NCBI RefSeq assembly: GCF_042654605.1
Contig: NZ_JBHSGT010000025.1
Span: 21,893-85,892, forward strand
Length of the DNA stretch: 64,000 nucleotides
Direction of reading: 5' to 3'
DNA from: Enterococcus_I eurekensis
GTDB lineage: Bacteria; Bacillota; Bacilli; Lactobacillales; Enterococcaceae
How positions within the stretch are numbered: the first letter of the stretch is position 1; each line of letters starts with the position of its first letter. Positions 44,152 to 53,416 of this stretch are shown in pieces. The position numbers and the translations under genes were made by a program. A model generated the notes under the pieces. It searched no databases. It saw nothing but the letters and a program-made list of their open reading frames with translations, and was not told where the DNA came from.

Positions 44152-45669
44152 TTATAATAAGTTCCGTTCACGGTACCATTCATCTGGATGCCAAATCCAT
44201 TTGAAGCCATCTTTTTTGAGCAAATCAAAGGCCGCGTCTGGACCCATTGTACCAGCAGGATACGTTTCACAACCTTCGTCGCTTTGATCCCATGTTTGAC
44301 GAATAACATCAACAATGCGCCAAGATTGAGCAACTTCTTTCCAGTGAGTAAAGTTGGTTCCGTCACCTTTTAAGGCATCTAATAATAGTTTTTCATAAGC
44401 TTCAGGTGTATTTTCAATCGTTTCCGCGCTGTTACGGTACGCCAATTGAGTTGGTAACATATTAAATGAAGGACCAACTTCTTTACCATTCAATGATAGC
44501 GAGAAGCCTTCAGTTGGTTGAATATAGATTGTTAAAACATTTGGATCTAAATCTTTTTGTTTACATTCTGCACCAACTTCTGATTTGAATAAGTTCACAG
44601 GCACTTGTTTAAAGACCACGTTAATTCGCGTGCCTTTTTCAGTAAGGCGTTTACCTGTTCGAACATAGAAGGGGACCCCTGACCAACGAAAATTATCAAT
44701 CGTAAATTTACCCGCAACGAAAGTTTCTGTTTTAGAGTCCTCCGCAACGCCAGGTTCTTCTAAGTATCCATCGTATTTACTTTCTGCTAGACGACCGGCA
44801 ACATATTGTCCGCGAATGAAATTTTCTTTGACTTCTTCTGGTGTGTAAACACGCACCGATTCTAAAGCTTTAATTTTCTCTGCACGAATTTCTTGCTCTG
44901 AAAAAGCAACAGGTGGTTCCATTACAAGTAGTGATAAGACTTGTAAGATATGATTTTGAACCATATCTTTTAAGGCACCACTTTTATCGTAGTAGCCACC
45001 ACGATCTTCAACACCTAAATTTTCAGCGATTGAAATTTGGATATTGTCGATATAGCGGTTATTCCACATTGATTCAAAAATATTATTCGCAAAACGAATG
45101 GCAGAAATATTTTGAATCATTTCTTTTCCTAAATAATGATCAATACGATAAATTTCATTTTCAGCAAAAACACTAGTGATCTCTTTATTTAGTTGGTCAG
45201 CTGTTTCATAGTCTGTACCAAAAGGCTTTTCAATAATCACCCGGTGATAACCGTCTGATGTTAGCATGCCTTGTGATTCTAAATGTGAAACAATTGTACC
45301 AAAAAAAGCTGGAGACATCGCTAAGTAATAGAGGCGATTTCCCTCAAGAACATATTTTGTGTCGAGTGTATCGGCCAATGATTTTAACTTATCATAGTGT
45401 TGTGTATCGTTAACATCATGTGATTGATAATAAAAATGAGAAGAGAAGGCAATCGCTTCTTCTTCTGTAGGATTTAAGTACGCAATCGTTTCTTGGACGA
45501 TTTCACGGTATTTTTCATCTGACCATGGTCGTCTTGCTGTACCGATAACCGCAAAAGACTCCGCTAGGCTTCCTGTTTTGTATAAACGAAACAAGGAAGG
45601 ATATAATTTTCTTTGGGCTAAATCCCCTGTAGCACCAAAAATCGTAAATAAGACTTTGTTTTCTTTCAT
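44152..45669 (-). CDS. zwf: Glucose-6-phosphate 1-dehydrogenase
   Basis: 505 residues. NADP loop IFGATGDLAQRKLYPSL, catalytic RIDHYLGKEM and the GVPFYVRTGKRL segment. First step of the oxidative pentose phosphate route. ATG 45669 with AAAGGAG 8 nt upstream; 14 nt after the EfaR-like gene, so probably co-transcribed with it. Confidence 0.96.
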   Translation of the reverse strand: MKENKVLFTIFGATGDLAQRKLYPSLFRLYKTGSLAESFAVIGTARRPWSDEKYREIVQETIAYLNPTEEEAIAFSSHFYYQSHDVNDTQHYDKLKSLADTLDTKYVLEGNRLYYLAMSPAFFGTIVSHLESQGMLTSDGYHRVIIEKPFGTDYETADQLNKEITSVFAENEIYRIDHYLGKEMIQNISAIRFANNIFESMWNNRYIDNIQISIAENLGVEDRGGYYDKSGALKDMVQNHILQVLSLLVMEPPVAFSEQEIRAEKIKALESVRVYTPEEVKENFIRGQYVAGRLAESKYDGYLEEPGVAEDSKTETFVAGKFTIDNFRWSGVPFYVRTGKRLTEKGTRINVVFKQVPVNLFKSEVGAECKQKDLDPNVLTIYIQPTEGFSLSLNGKEVGPSFNMLPTQLAYRNSAETIENTPEAYEKLLLDALKGDGTNFTHWKEVAQSWRIVDVIRQTWDQSDEGCETYPAGTMGPDAAFDLLKKDGFKWIWHPDEWYRERNLL

Positions 45670-45683
45670 TGTTATCACTCCTT

Positions 45684-46334
45684 TTATAATATATCAACAA
45701 AAATTGAGTTGGCTGCCTTGTAGCTAACTACGACTTTTTTTGTTTCATTGCTCAGTGTAATCGGACCTTCGTAAGGTGAGATGTTGGTAATCTCATATTC
45801 TTCATCTAAATGAAGATCAATCATCACAAGGTAGTCAAGTAATTCTCGTTCATCAAGTACACGAGCGATTCGAATTTTTGAGTGAACGGGGTAGGAGGCG
45901 AGAAGCTCTCTTTTTTTTTCGCGAACTAAGTGATTTTCCTTAGGAATCATGCCGCCATGCGGGCAATATTTTGGTGAGTTGAGGTATTGATCAAGTCTAG
46001 AGGCTAAAGTACTTGAAGTAATGTGCTCTAAAACTTCTGCTTCTTCATGAACATCGTTCCAAGAATAACCAAGGTGTTCAACTAAAAAAACTTCCCATAA
46101 GCGATGTTTGCGAATTAAAGAACTCGCTAATGTCAGACCAGTTTCGGTTAACTGTACGCCTTGATAAGGGACATGGTGAATAAAGTCTTCTTTTACCAAC
46201 TTCGTAATCATTTCGCTAACGGAAGCAGCTGAAACATTTAAACCGGCAACAATTTGTTTATTACTGATTTGTTTTTGCTCGCCACCAAGCTCTAAAATTA
46301 ATTTTAAATAGTCCTCACGATTTGGTGTCATCAT
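45684..46334 (-). CDS. DtxR/MntR-family metal-dependent repressor (EfaR-like)
   Basis: 216 residues: winged helix (about 1-65, DYLKLILELGGEQKQISNKQI), dimerisation and metal-binding domain (about 66-135, with HRLWEVFLVEHLGYSWNDVHEEAEVLEH and CPHGGMIP) and a C-terminal SH3-like FeoA domain. Closest to the Mn-responsive EfaR/SloR/ScaR group. GGAAGG lies about 10 nt before 46334; two in-frame ATGs precede it. The palindrome TTGATTCTATCAA (46359-46371) lies just upstream. Confidence 0.9.
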   Translation of the reverse strand: MMTPNREDYLKLILELGGEQKQISNKQIVAGLNVSAASVSEMITKLVKEDFIHHVPYQGVQLTETGLTLASSLIRKHRLWEVFLVEHLGYSWNDVHEEAEVLEHITSSTLASRLDQYLNSPKYCPHGGMIPKENHLVREKKRELLASYPVHSKIRIARVLDERELLDYLVMIDLHLDEEYEITNISPYEGPITLSNETKKVVVSYKAANSIFVDIL

Positions 46335-46358
46335 TTTCTTCATTCCTTCCATATGAAG

Positions 46359-46371
46359 TTGATTCTATCAA
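46359..46371 (-). promoter_or_regulatory. Palindrome at the EfaR-like promoter
   Basis: TTGATTCTATCAA is a 5+3+5 palindrome 25 nt before the repressor start, overlapping a possible -10 (TAGAAT). A candidate autoregulatory operator. Confidence 0.4.
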
Positions 46372-46420
46372 AAAATCCCTTTATTTACTACCTAAAAGAA
46401 ATAGAAGTTATAAATAATCA

Positions 46421-46485
46421 AAAAGACTGTGACAGATAATCCTTACTACCATCAAAATAGTCGGAATTAGCTGTGTCACAGCCTC
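46421..46485 (-). terminator. Terminator after pepS
   Basis: GGCTGTGACA and TGTCACAGTCTTTTT (reverse strand) form a strong stem around a large loop, with a T tail; it ends 12 nt beyond the pepS stop. Confidence 0.8.
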
Positions 46486-46496
46486 AAAATATTAAA

Positions 46497-47732
46497 TTAA
46501 GCCCAGTTTCCGTTACGGAATACAGGAACTTTTGTACCATCTTTACGAATACCATCAATATTCATTTCACTTGAACCTATCATAAAATCAACGTGTGTAT
46601 TGCTGCGGTTAATGCCTGCTGCGATTAATTCTTCTTCAGACATTTCTGTCCCACCTTGTAAGTTGAAAGCATATGCTGAACCAAAAGCTAAGTGGTTTGA
46701 CGCATTTTCATCAAATAAAGTATTAAAGAAAGTAATACCTGATTGAGAAATTGGTGAAGGGTCTGGAACAAGTGCGACTTCACCTAAACGTTTAGCGCCT
46801 TCGTCTGTATCTAATAAGTTAGCTAAGACTTCTTGTCCTTCTTCTGCAGAGAAGTCAACAACTTTTCCATCTTTAAACGTGAATTTCATACCTGAAATAA
46901 TACTTCCAGCATAACTTAATGGTTTTGTACTTGAAACATAACCATCGACACGATTCGCATCAGGTGCTGAGAAAACTTCTTCTGTTGGCATGTTCGCATT
47001 AAAAATTTCACCACGAGTATTTGAACTGTCACCGCCATCCCAATGATGATTTTTCGGCAAGCCAACGATTAAGTCTGTTCCTGGAGCTGTATAATGTAAA
47101 GCAACGAACTGTTCTTCGTTCAATGAAACAGCTTTTGATTGTAAGAGTTCATTGTGTGTTTTCCAAGCTGCTACCGGATCTTCGGTATAAATGCGTGTTG
47201 TTTTGAAAATTTGATCCCATAGAGCGTCTTTTGCTTCCTCATCAGCTAAATCAGGGAAGACTTTATTTGCCCATTCTTGTCCAGCTGCTGCAACGACTGT
47301 CCAAGATAATTTATTCGCTTGTGTTGCTTTACGAACGTTAATCATTGCTTGGCCTGCTGCTTTTTGATAAGTTGCCACACGTTGTGGATCAACGCCTGCT
47401 AGCGCACCTGGATCAGATGAAACAACGCTAATTCGACTAGCGCCTAATTCGACCCATGAGTCTGATTCGTCAACACGGTATTGTGGAATGTTTTCTAAAC
47501 GATCCTGGTCAGCATGTAAGTAGAACTCTTTTTGAATAGCATCGTCAGTCCATTTGACGATAACCTCTGCTGCACCTAAAGCGTAGGCTTTTTTCGTAAT
47601 CAAGCGCGCGAGCTGACTTTGATCGACGCTAATATTTAAAACGACTGTGTGCGATTTTTGGACATTAACCCCAGTCGCGACAATTAACTCTGCGTATTTT
47701 TCTAGATTTTCATTAAAATTTGCTAAAACCAT
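46497..47732 (-). CDS. pepS: Aminopeptidase PepS/AmpS (M29)
   Basis: 411-residue cytoplasmic metallo-aminopeptidase with broad N-terminal specificity. ATGVNVQKSHTVVLNISVDQ at the start and the metal ligands in the C-terminal half (FSAEEGQEVL, HLAFGSAYAF, THVDFMIGS). Typical M29 length. AAGGAGG lies before the ATG; single-gene transcript. Confidence 0.93.
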   Translation of the reverse strand: MVLANFNENLEKYAELIVATGVNVQKSHTVVLNISVDQSQLARLITKKAYALGAAEVIVKWTDDAIQKEFYLHADQDRLENIPQYRVDESDSWVELGASRISVVSSDPGALAGVDPQRVATYQKAAGQAMINVRKATQANKLSWTVVAAAGQEWANKVFPDLADEEAKDALWDQIFKTTRIYTEDPVAAWKTHNELLQSKAVSLNEEQFVALHYTAPGTDLIVGLPKNHHWDGGDSSNTRGEIFNANMPTEEVFSAPDANRVDGYVSSTKPLSYAGSIISGMKFTFKDGKVVDFSAEEGQEVLANLLDTDEGAKRLGEVALVPDPSPISQSGITFFNTLFDENASNHLAFGSAYAFNLQGGTEMSEEELIAAGINRSNTHVDFMIGSSEMNIDGIRKDGTKVPVFRNGNWA

Positions 47733-47964
47733 TTATTATTCCTCCTTCATTAAATGACTATCGTTTCTAATTATAGCACTTATTTTATTTTAACAAAATA
47801 TTTGACTTCATTTATTTATACAAAAAAACAGCTAAAATTTAAAATTTATTGAATAAAGCCGATTAACAAGGCTCTAAATTACTCTTTTTCCAAAAAAGAT
47901 GTTAAAATAAAACAAAGAGTTGGGAAGAGTAAATGACAAAATGCATAGAAGGAGAATGAGGAAA

Positions 47965-48561
47965 ATGGCACGGAAAAAGACGATTACAAGAGAACAAATT
48001 TTAGTTGCTGCTCATCAAGTGATTTCGGATAAGGGCTTTTCTCATTTTACCGCGCGCAATATCGCTACTCAAATGAATTGTTCAACACAACCAATTTATT
48101 TAGAGTTTAAAAACATGGATGATTTAAAAGAAGCGCTGTTTCATCTGATGGCTGAAAAGACCTCCGAAGATTTCTTGAACTCCGCAACTCAAGCACCTTA
48201 TTTACCGAAATTAGGTCTATCATTTATTATGTTTGCGAAAAACAATCGACAACTGTATCAATCTTTATACTTAGAAGAAGAATTAGGTGCTAAAACAATG
48301 CAGTTGGCTTTTCAAGAATGTTTTAATACTTTATTAGCCAAAGAAGAAAATGCAGAGACACTATCTGAAGATAGCAAAAAAGAGAAGTTTATGATTTTTT
48401 GGATTTATGTTTCAGGAATGGCTTCGATGGTGAGTCAACACATTTTAACTTATTCAAACGTGGAATTAGAAACAATGCTCAAAGCCTTTTTGAAGTCAAC
48501 TAAAAAAGACAAGAGTGAAATGCAGCCGTTATTTACGTTAGGTAATTTATTTAGAAACTAA
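47965..48561 (+). CDS. TetR-family transcriptional regulator
   Basis: 198 residues. Helix-turn-helix ITREQILVAAHQVISDKGFSHFTARNIATQMNCSTQPIYLEF, then a C-terminal ligand domain (about 75-190) without clear match. Start 47965 follows GAATGAGGAAA; the frame is open further upstream. It faces away from pepS, so it may control that gene or itself. Effector unknown. Confidence 0.85.
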   Translation: MARKKTITREQILVAAHQVISDKGFSHFTARNIATQMNCSTQPIYLEFKNMDDLKEALFHLMAEKTSEDFLNSATQAPYLPKLGLSFIMFAKNNRQLYQSLYLEEELGAKTMQLAFQECFNTLLAKEENAETLSEDSKKEKFMIFWIYVSGMASMVSQHILTYSNVELETMLKAFLKSTKKDKSEMQPLFTLGNLFRN

Positions 48562-48649
48562 AAATAGGAGCAACAAATGGTGGGCTTTTTGTAATGATGA
48601 GAATCAGCAACAACACAAAAAGCACAAATTCATTTGGCTCCTATTTTTT
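48561..48649 (+). terminator. Large hairpin terminator after the TetR gene
   Basis: AAAATAGGAGC.. pairs with ..GCTCCTATTTTTT over an arm of about 30 nt with bulges; the loop also holds GCTTTTTGT/ACAAAAAGC. Confidence 0.85.
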
Positions 48650-48729
48650 ATGATTCTTTGTCAAATTGGATTGAGGGCTAAAATTAAGCTACGTATCTCT
48701 AGAAAGTTAACTTAAGAGGAGGAAATAAA

Positions 48730-48834
48730 ATGGGATGGTTATATTTAATTCTTAGTTTAGCAATGTTGATAGCTTTTGTGTGGAGTTGGTCTAAAATGCC
48801 TAGTATTTTGAAAGAATGGACAGATAAAAATTAA
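48730..48834 (+). CDS. Small single-pass membrane peptide (34 aa)
   Basis: ATG at 48730 preceded by AGGAGGAAATAAA, 34 codons, TAA at 48832. One hydrophobic helix (WLYLILSLAMLIAFVWSW) and a short charged tail (LKEWTDKN). The ribosome site is near perfect and the gene stands alone between two terminators. Function unknown; possibly a stress or toxin-like peptide, but no partner is seen. Confidence 0.7.
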   Translation: MGWLYLILSLAMLIAFVWSWSKMPSILKEWTDKN

Positions 48835-48862
48835 GAATGATTTCCTAGTTTTTATATTAATC

Positions 48863-48906
48863 AAAAAATGGGCCTGAGAAATTATTTCTAATTTCATCAG
48901 TCCCAT
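48863..48906 (-). terminator. Terminator after flavodoxin
   Basis: Reverse strand: ATGGGACTGAtGAAATTAGAA... / ...TTTCTCAGGCCCAT then TTTTTTG; begins 18 nt beyond the flavodoxin stop codon. Confidence 0.8.
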
Positions 48907-48923
48907 AAATTTTAGAGTCTTTA

Positions 48924-49370
48924 TTATTGGCCAGCTGCTTCTACAAGTTCTTTGGCAAATTTTTCTAGGTTCTGGATATCTTCTTCTTCAGCCGCTAGGT
49001 CTACTCGGACTTTCGTTGCGCCTTGTGTGGCACCGGTTGTTAAGAAAACTGCTTCAAAATCATCAATCGACTTACAGAAATAATCGTAAAAAGTATCACC
49101 TGAACCACAGACACCAAAAATTTTCCCAGTTAAGTCAACTTCTTTTAAATCTTCATAGAAGTCCACAATTTCATCAGGTAGCTCACCGTCATCATATGTA
49201 TAAGTGGCAACGATACAAATATCAGCGTCTTCAAAATCCGAGGCATCAACTTGAGTGCATTCTTCCATTTCTACTTCTATTCCTAAATTTTCCAATGCTT
49301 CAGCGACAATATCGGCAATTTCTTCCGTATTTCCTGTCATGCTAGCATAGACAATCTTTGCTAAGGTCAT
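48924..49370 (-). CDS. Flavodoxin
   Basis: 148-residue FMN electron carrier. Phosphate loop ASMTGNTEEIADIV, VATYTYDDGELPDEI and GVCGSGDTFYDYF aromatic FMN contacts. Very acidic, as usual. ATG follows AGGAGG. Redox partners are not in the window. Confidence 0.94.
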   Translation of the reverse strand: MTLAKIVYASMTGNTEEIADIVAEALENLGIEVEMEECTQVDASDFEDADICIVATYTYDDGELPDEIVDFYEDLKEVDLTGKIFGVCGSGDTFYDYFCKSIDDFEAVFLTTGATQGATKVRVDLAAEEEDIQNLEKFAKELVEAAGQ

Positions 49371-49525
49371 AATATCCTCCTATGATTTCAATCAAACAAT
49401 TTATACATTATTATAGCAAAACAAATCACAAATTGGAATAACTGCCTGAAGTGATATGGGCATTTGGAAAAAAAAGAAAAACTATGGTAAAATAGACAAG
49501 ATTTATAAGGAGAGGAATAGAAAGA

Positions 49526-50290
49526 ATGATTACATTAAAATCAAAACGCGAAATTGAAACAATGGCTGAGTCCGGTGCACTTTTAGCAAGTGTTCATAAA
49601 GAACTTCGTGAATTTATTAAACCAGGAATTACAAGTTGGGATATTGAGGTTTTTGTCCGTGATTACATTGAAAGTCATGGTGCAATTGCAGCACAGATTG
49701 GCTATGAAGGCTATAAATATGCAACTTGTTGCAGTATAAACGATGAAATTTGTCACGGTTTCCCACGCAAAAAAGTTTTAAAAGATGGTGATTTAATTAA
49801 AGTCGATATGTGTGTGAACTTAAACGGTGCCATTTCAGATTCTTGTTGGGCGTATGTCGTTGGAAAGTCCACCGATGAAATCGATCGTTTGATGGCTGTT
49901 ACGAAAAAAGCATTGTACTTAGGCATTGAACAAGCTCAAGTTGGTAACCGTATTGGCGATATCGGTCATGCAATTCAAAGTTATGCCGAACAAGAAGGCT
50001 ACGGAGTTGTTCGTGATTTTATCGGTCATGGCATTGGCCCAACCATTCATGAAAGTCCAGCAGTTCCACATTATGGTGTAGCTGGTAAAGGCTTACGTTT
50101 AAAAGAAGGTATGGTTATTACGATTGAACCAATGATTAATACCGGTACATGGAAAATGAAGATGGATCCAAATGGCTGGACTTCTTATACACTTGATGGT
50201 GGTTTAAGTTGCCAGTACGAACATAGTATTGCAATTACCAATGAAGGCCCGCTTTTATTGACTTCTCAAGGAGAAGAAGGGACGTACTAA
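49526..50290 (+). CDS. map: Methionine aminopeptidase, type I
   Basis: 254 residues, M24A. Metal ligands: LIKVDMCVNLNGAISDSCW (two Asp), FIGHGIGPTIHE (His), ITIEPMI (Glu) and YEHSIAI (Glu). Removes the initiator Met from nascent proteins. Confidence 0.95.
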   Translation: MITLKSKREIETMAESGALLASVHKELREFIKPGITSWDIEVFVRDYIESHGAIAAQIGYEGYKYATCCSINDEICHGFPRKKVLKDGDLIKVDMCVNLNGAISDSCWAYVVGKSTDEIDRLMAVTKKALYLGIEQAQVGNRIGDIGHAIQSYAEQEGYGVVRDFIGHGIGPTIHESPAVPHYGVAGKGLRLKEGMVITIEPMINTGTWKMKMDPNGWTSYTLDGGLSCQYEHSIAITNEGPLLLTSQGEEGTY

Positions 50291-50326
50291 TACGTGTAGA
50301 GCGTAAATGATAGGAGGCGTAATACG

Positions 50327-51229
50327 ATGCTCGCTTTTTTAAAAAAAGAAGGAGTCCAGCGGTTTGCCACGACGGTTCGAAAAAAAATTAAAGATTCTGA
50401 AATGACTCAAAGTTCGATTGTGATTGCTTATTATTTGTTACTTTCTTTGTTTCCACTTTTAATCGCAGTAGGAAACATCTTACCTTATTTAAATATTGAT
50501 CCGAATACGGTTTTGCCTTATGTCCAAGAAGTCATTCCTCCGTCAATTTATGAATTTTTAAGTCCGGCGATTTTAGATTTATTGACACAGGGTTCAGGAA
50601 GTCTCTTGTCTGTTTCTGCTTTATTAACGATTTGGTCAGCGAGCGCAAGTATGAATGCTTTACAGTTGGCTTTTAATAAGGCCTATGATGTTTCGAAGGA
50701 TGGAAACTTTATCATTAGACGTATAATCTCAATCTTAACAATGTTTGCGTTATTATTTGGGATTGTAGGTATGACTTTGATTTTAGGATCAGGTAAGCTT
50801 ATTTTAGATAAATTACAACCCATATTTTTATTTTCTGAACAAATTATCACGACTTTCCAAACGCTCAAATGGCCTCTAACCATTACGATTCTACTAACAT
50901 TGATGCTCGTTATTTATACTATTATTCCGAACGTCAAATTACGCATTCGATCGATTGTACCAGGAGCTGTGTTTGCAACAATTGGCTGGATGGCTCTGTC
51001 CCAAGTTTTTGGGATTTATGCGCAATTTTTCGCCAGTCGGCTTAGCGGCTATCAAATTATTGGAAGTTTTATCGTTTTGATGATTTGGCTAAATTTTGCA
51101 GCCCTCATTTTGGTCTTGGGAGCGATTATTAACGCTGTAATTGAAGAATCGATTGCCGGAAAGCTCGAGGAACGAGTTATCACAACGAGTGCGCTCTCAA
51201 AGAAAATAAAGGAAAAATTGAAAAATTAA
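50327..51229 (+). CDS. YihY/virulence factor BrkB family membrane protein
   Basis: 300 residues with six membrane helices; SIVIAYYLLLSLFPLLIAVG and LSGYQIIGSFIVLMIWLNFAALILVLGA are family signatures. Once annotated as RNase BN; that role is not supported for this family. Basic C terminus. Starts ATG after AGGAGG, 19 nt before the TagO-like gene. Confidence 0.9.
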   Translation: MLAFLKKEGVQRFATTVRKKIKDSEMTQSSIVIAYYLLLSLFPLLIAVGNILPYLNIDPNTVLPYVQEVIPPSIYEFLSPAILDLLTQGSGSLLSVSALLTIWSASASMNALQLAFNKAYDVSKDGNFIIRRIISILTMFALLFGIVGMTLILGSGKLILDKLQPIFLFSEQIITTFQTLKWPLTITILLTLMLVIYTIIPNVKLRIRSIVPGAVFATIGWMALSQVFGIYAQFFASRLSGYQIIGSFIVLMIWLNFAALILVLGAIINAVIEESIAGKLEERVITTSALSKKIKEKLKN

Positions 51230-51248
51230 CATGAAAGAGAGAAATTAG

Positions 51249-52364
51249 ATGGGATTCACTTTTCAGTTCATTATACGATTATTTCTCACGATGTTGTTAT
51301 CACTCGTTTTAACACCAATTATTAAAATTTTCGCCTTTAAAATAGGAGCTACCGATGCTCCAAGCGAAAGAAGAATTAATCAAACCACGATGCCAACAGC
51401 GGGTGGTTTAGTAATCTTCATTTCTTTTACGGTAGTTGCTATATTTGAAAGTTGGGCGACACCGGATTTTGAGCGGACAATGTGGATACTAATCAGTGCG
51501 GCAATTGTCGTTTTAACGGGATTAATTGATGATATAAAGGAATTAACACCGAAACAAAAAACGTTAGGAATTACGATAGGAGCTTTGATTATTTATTATT
51601 TGGCAGATATTGGCTTTCATACGATAAATATTCCCTTCATAGGAACATTTCAACTAGGATGGCTGAGTTTACCGATGACACTCATCTGGATTTTGGCGAT
51701 TACAAATGCGGTTAATTTAATCGATGGTCTCGATGGGTTAGCTGCAGGAGTTTCAATGATTGCCCTAGCAACCATCGGCTTAGTGAGTTATTTCTTTTTA
51801 CCAGGTTATGGTGTCTTTTTAGCTATCTTAATCTTTTCGCTAATTGCTGCCATAGTCGGATTTTTCCCGTATAATTTCCATCCTGCTACTATTTATTTGG
51901 GTGATACCGGAGCGCTTTTTTTAGGCTTCATGATCGCGGTATTTTCATTACAGGGACTAAAAAATGCCACGTTTATTTCCGTTTTAACACCGATGTTTAT
52001 TTTAGGGGTACCGATTACCGATACGGTCTATGCTATGATTCGACGAATGTTTAATAAACAGCCAATTTCATCCCCAGATAAAATGCATTTGCATCATCGC
52101 TTGTTATCTTTAGGTTTTACCCATCGGGGAGCAGTTTTGACGATTTATGCGATGGCTTTGGCTTTTTCTTTCATTGCCTTGCTGATGAACCATGCAAGCA
52201 CATCTGCAACTATTTTATTAATTATCGCCACAGTTATAGGACTGGAGTTGTTTATTGAGTTAATCGGACTCGTTGGTGAAAATCGTCAACCGCTAATGCA
52301 AACATTGAAATTTATTGGGAATCGTCGTTATCGACAAGAAATTTTAAATAAACGAAAAAAATGA
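51249..52364 (+). CDS. tagO: Undecaprenyl-phosphate GlcNAc-1-phosphate transferase, TagO/WecA-like
   Basis: 371-residue membrane enzyme starting teichoic acid or wall polysaccharide on undecaprenyl phosphate. LIDDIKELTPKQK holds the DD pair, NLIDGLDGLAAG and the HLHHRLLSLG motif separate it from MraY. Eleven helices expected. Confidence 0.92.
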   Translation: MGFTFQFIIRLFLTMLLSLVLTPIIKIFAFKIGATDAPSERRINQTTMPTAGGLVIFISFTVVAIFESWATPDFERTMWILISAAIVVLTGLIDDIKELTPKQKTLGITIGALIIYYLADIGFHTINIPFIGTFQLGWLSLPMTLIWILAITNAVNLIDGLDGLAAGVSMIALATIGLVSYFFLPGYGVFLAILIFSLIAAIVGFFPYNFHPATIYLGDTGALFLGFMIAVFSLQGLKNATFISVLTPMFILGVPITDTVYAMIRRMFNKQPISSPDKMHLHHRLLSLGFTHRGAVLTIYAMALAFSFIALLMNHASTSATILLIIATVIGLELFIELIGLVGENRQPLMQTLKFIGNRRYRQEILNKRKK

Positions 52365-52393
52365 AAACATGCTCCATGTGTTTTTATTTTTTT
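52365..52393 (+). terminator. Terminator after tagO
   Basis: AAACATG ctc CATGTGTTTTTATTTTTTTT, short stem with strong T tract, directly after the stop codon. Confidence 0.7.
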
Positions 52394-52462
52394 TCGAGAA
52401 GAATGCTTAATTTTTGAGAAAAATGCTAGAATAGAATTATTGATTTGAAAGGAAGTTAGACA

Positions 52463-53416
52463 ATGAAAAAAATAATGATAAGTATGACTATTGCGTTACT
52501 ATTAACCTTAGCAGCCTGTGGAGCATCAGCTAAAGATAAAACAAATGAAAGTAGCGCAGGTTCAAATGACATAACAACTTTAAAAGTTGGTGTAATGCCC
52601 TCAATGGATAATATTCCCTTGATTGTGGCGCACGAACAAGGGTTTGACAAAAAACATGGTATCGAGCTAGATGTTCAAGCGTTCAAATCAGGAAAAGATC
52701 GCGATGCAGCATTCCAAGCAGGGGCTGTTGATAGTATTAACGCTGATTTAGTTGGAGTAGCCGCTTATATTCAAGCAGGTATTGATGTAAAAATTATGAG
52801 TGCAACACAAGGTCAATTTGATTTAATCTCAACTGCTGAAGTGAAAGAAGTTGCTGATCTAAAAGGAAAAGAAGTTGTAGTACTAAAAAATCAAGGTCCT
52901 GAATTTGCGACTGAAGAATTTTTGAAACAAGTAAATTTAACGGGTGAAGACGTCAAAATGGTCGATGTTCCTCAAGTCCCGAGTCGTGTGGAATTGTTGA
53001 GCAACAATCAAGCATCTGCCGCTATTTTACCAGAACCATTTGTGACAATGACCACTGCGCAAGGGATGAATAATTTAGGTTCAACTTTGGATTTAGGCAT
53101 TAATTTATTTGCTTTAATTGCGACGCAAGATGTCATTGATGAAAAATCAATGGCGTTTAAAGGAATGTACGATGCCTATAATGACGCTGTACAGTGGATG
53201 AAAGAAAACGATCAAGAAGCGTATATCCAATTATTTATTGACGAAATTGGTTTTCCAGAAACTCTGAAAGAGCAAATTGTAATTCCAGAATATAAAGAAG
53301 CTTTTCAAGCGAGTGAAGAAGATATCACCCGAGCTTTTGATTGGGCAAAAACGAAAGGCTTGCTTGAAAAAGATGTGCTTGCGAAAGATGTATTAAGCGA
53401 TGTCTACTTTAAATAA
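52463..53416 (+). CDS. ABC transporter substrate-binding lipoprotein (NMT1/SsuA-like)
   Basis: 317 residues. Lipobox LTLAAC at about 14-19, then TLKVGVMPSMDNIPLIVAHEQGFDKKHG, the NMT1/TauA fold start. Anchored outside the membrane, delivering ligand to the next two proteins. Nitrate, sulfonate, taurine or thiamine-precursor pyrimidine are all possible; no riboswitch is seen upstream, which argues somewhat against thiamine control. Overlaps the ATPase by 17 nt. Confidence 0.88.
   Translation: MKKIMISMTIALLLTLAACGASAKDKTNESSAGSNDITTLKVGVMPSMDNIPLIVAHEQGFDKKHGIELDVQAFKSGKDRDAAFQAGAVDSINADLVGVAAYIQAGIDVKIMSATQGQFDLISTAEVKEVADLKGKEVVVLKNQGPEFATEEFLKQVNLTGEDVKMVDVPQVPSRVELLSNNQASAAILPEPFVTMTTAQGMNNLGSTLDLGINLFALIATQDVIDEKSMAFKGMYDAYNDAVQWMKENDQEAYIQLFIDEIGFPETLKEQIVIPEYKEAFQASEEDITRAFDWAKTKGLLEKDVLAKDVLSDVYFK

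Noticed and set aside
52394..52462. TPP or SAM riboswitch before the ABC importer
   Set aside because: The leader is under 70 nt between a terminator and the start codon, and no conserved riboswitch core is visible.
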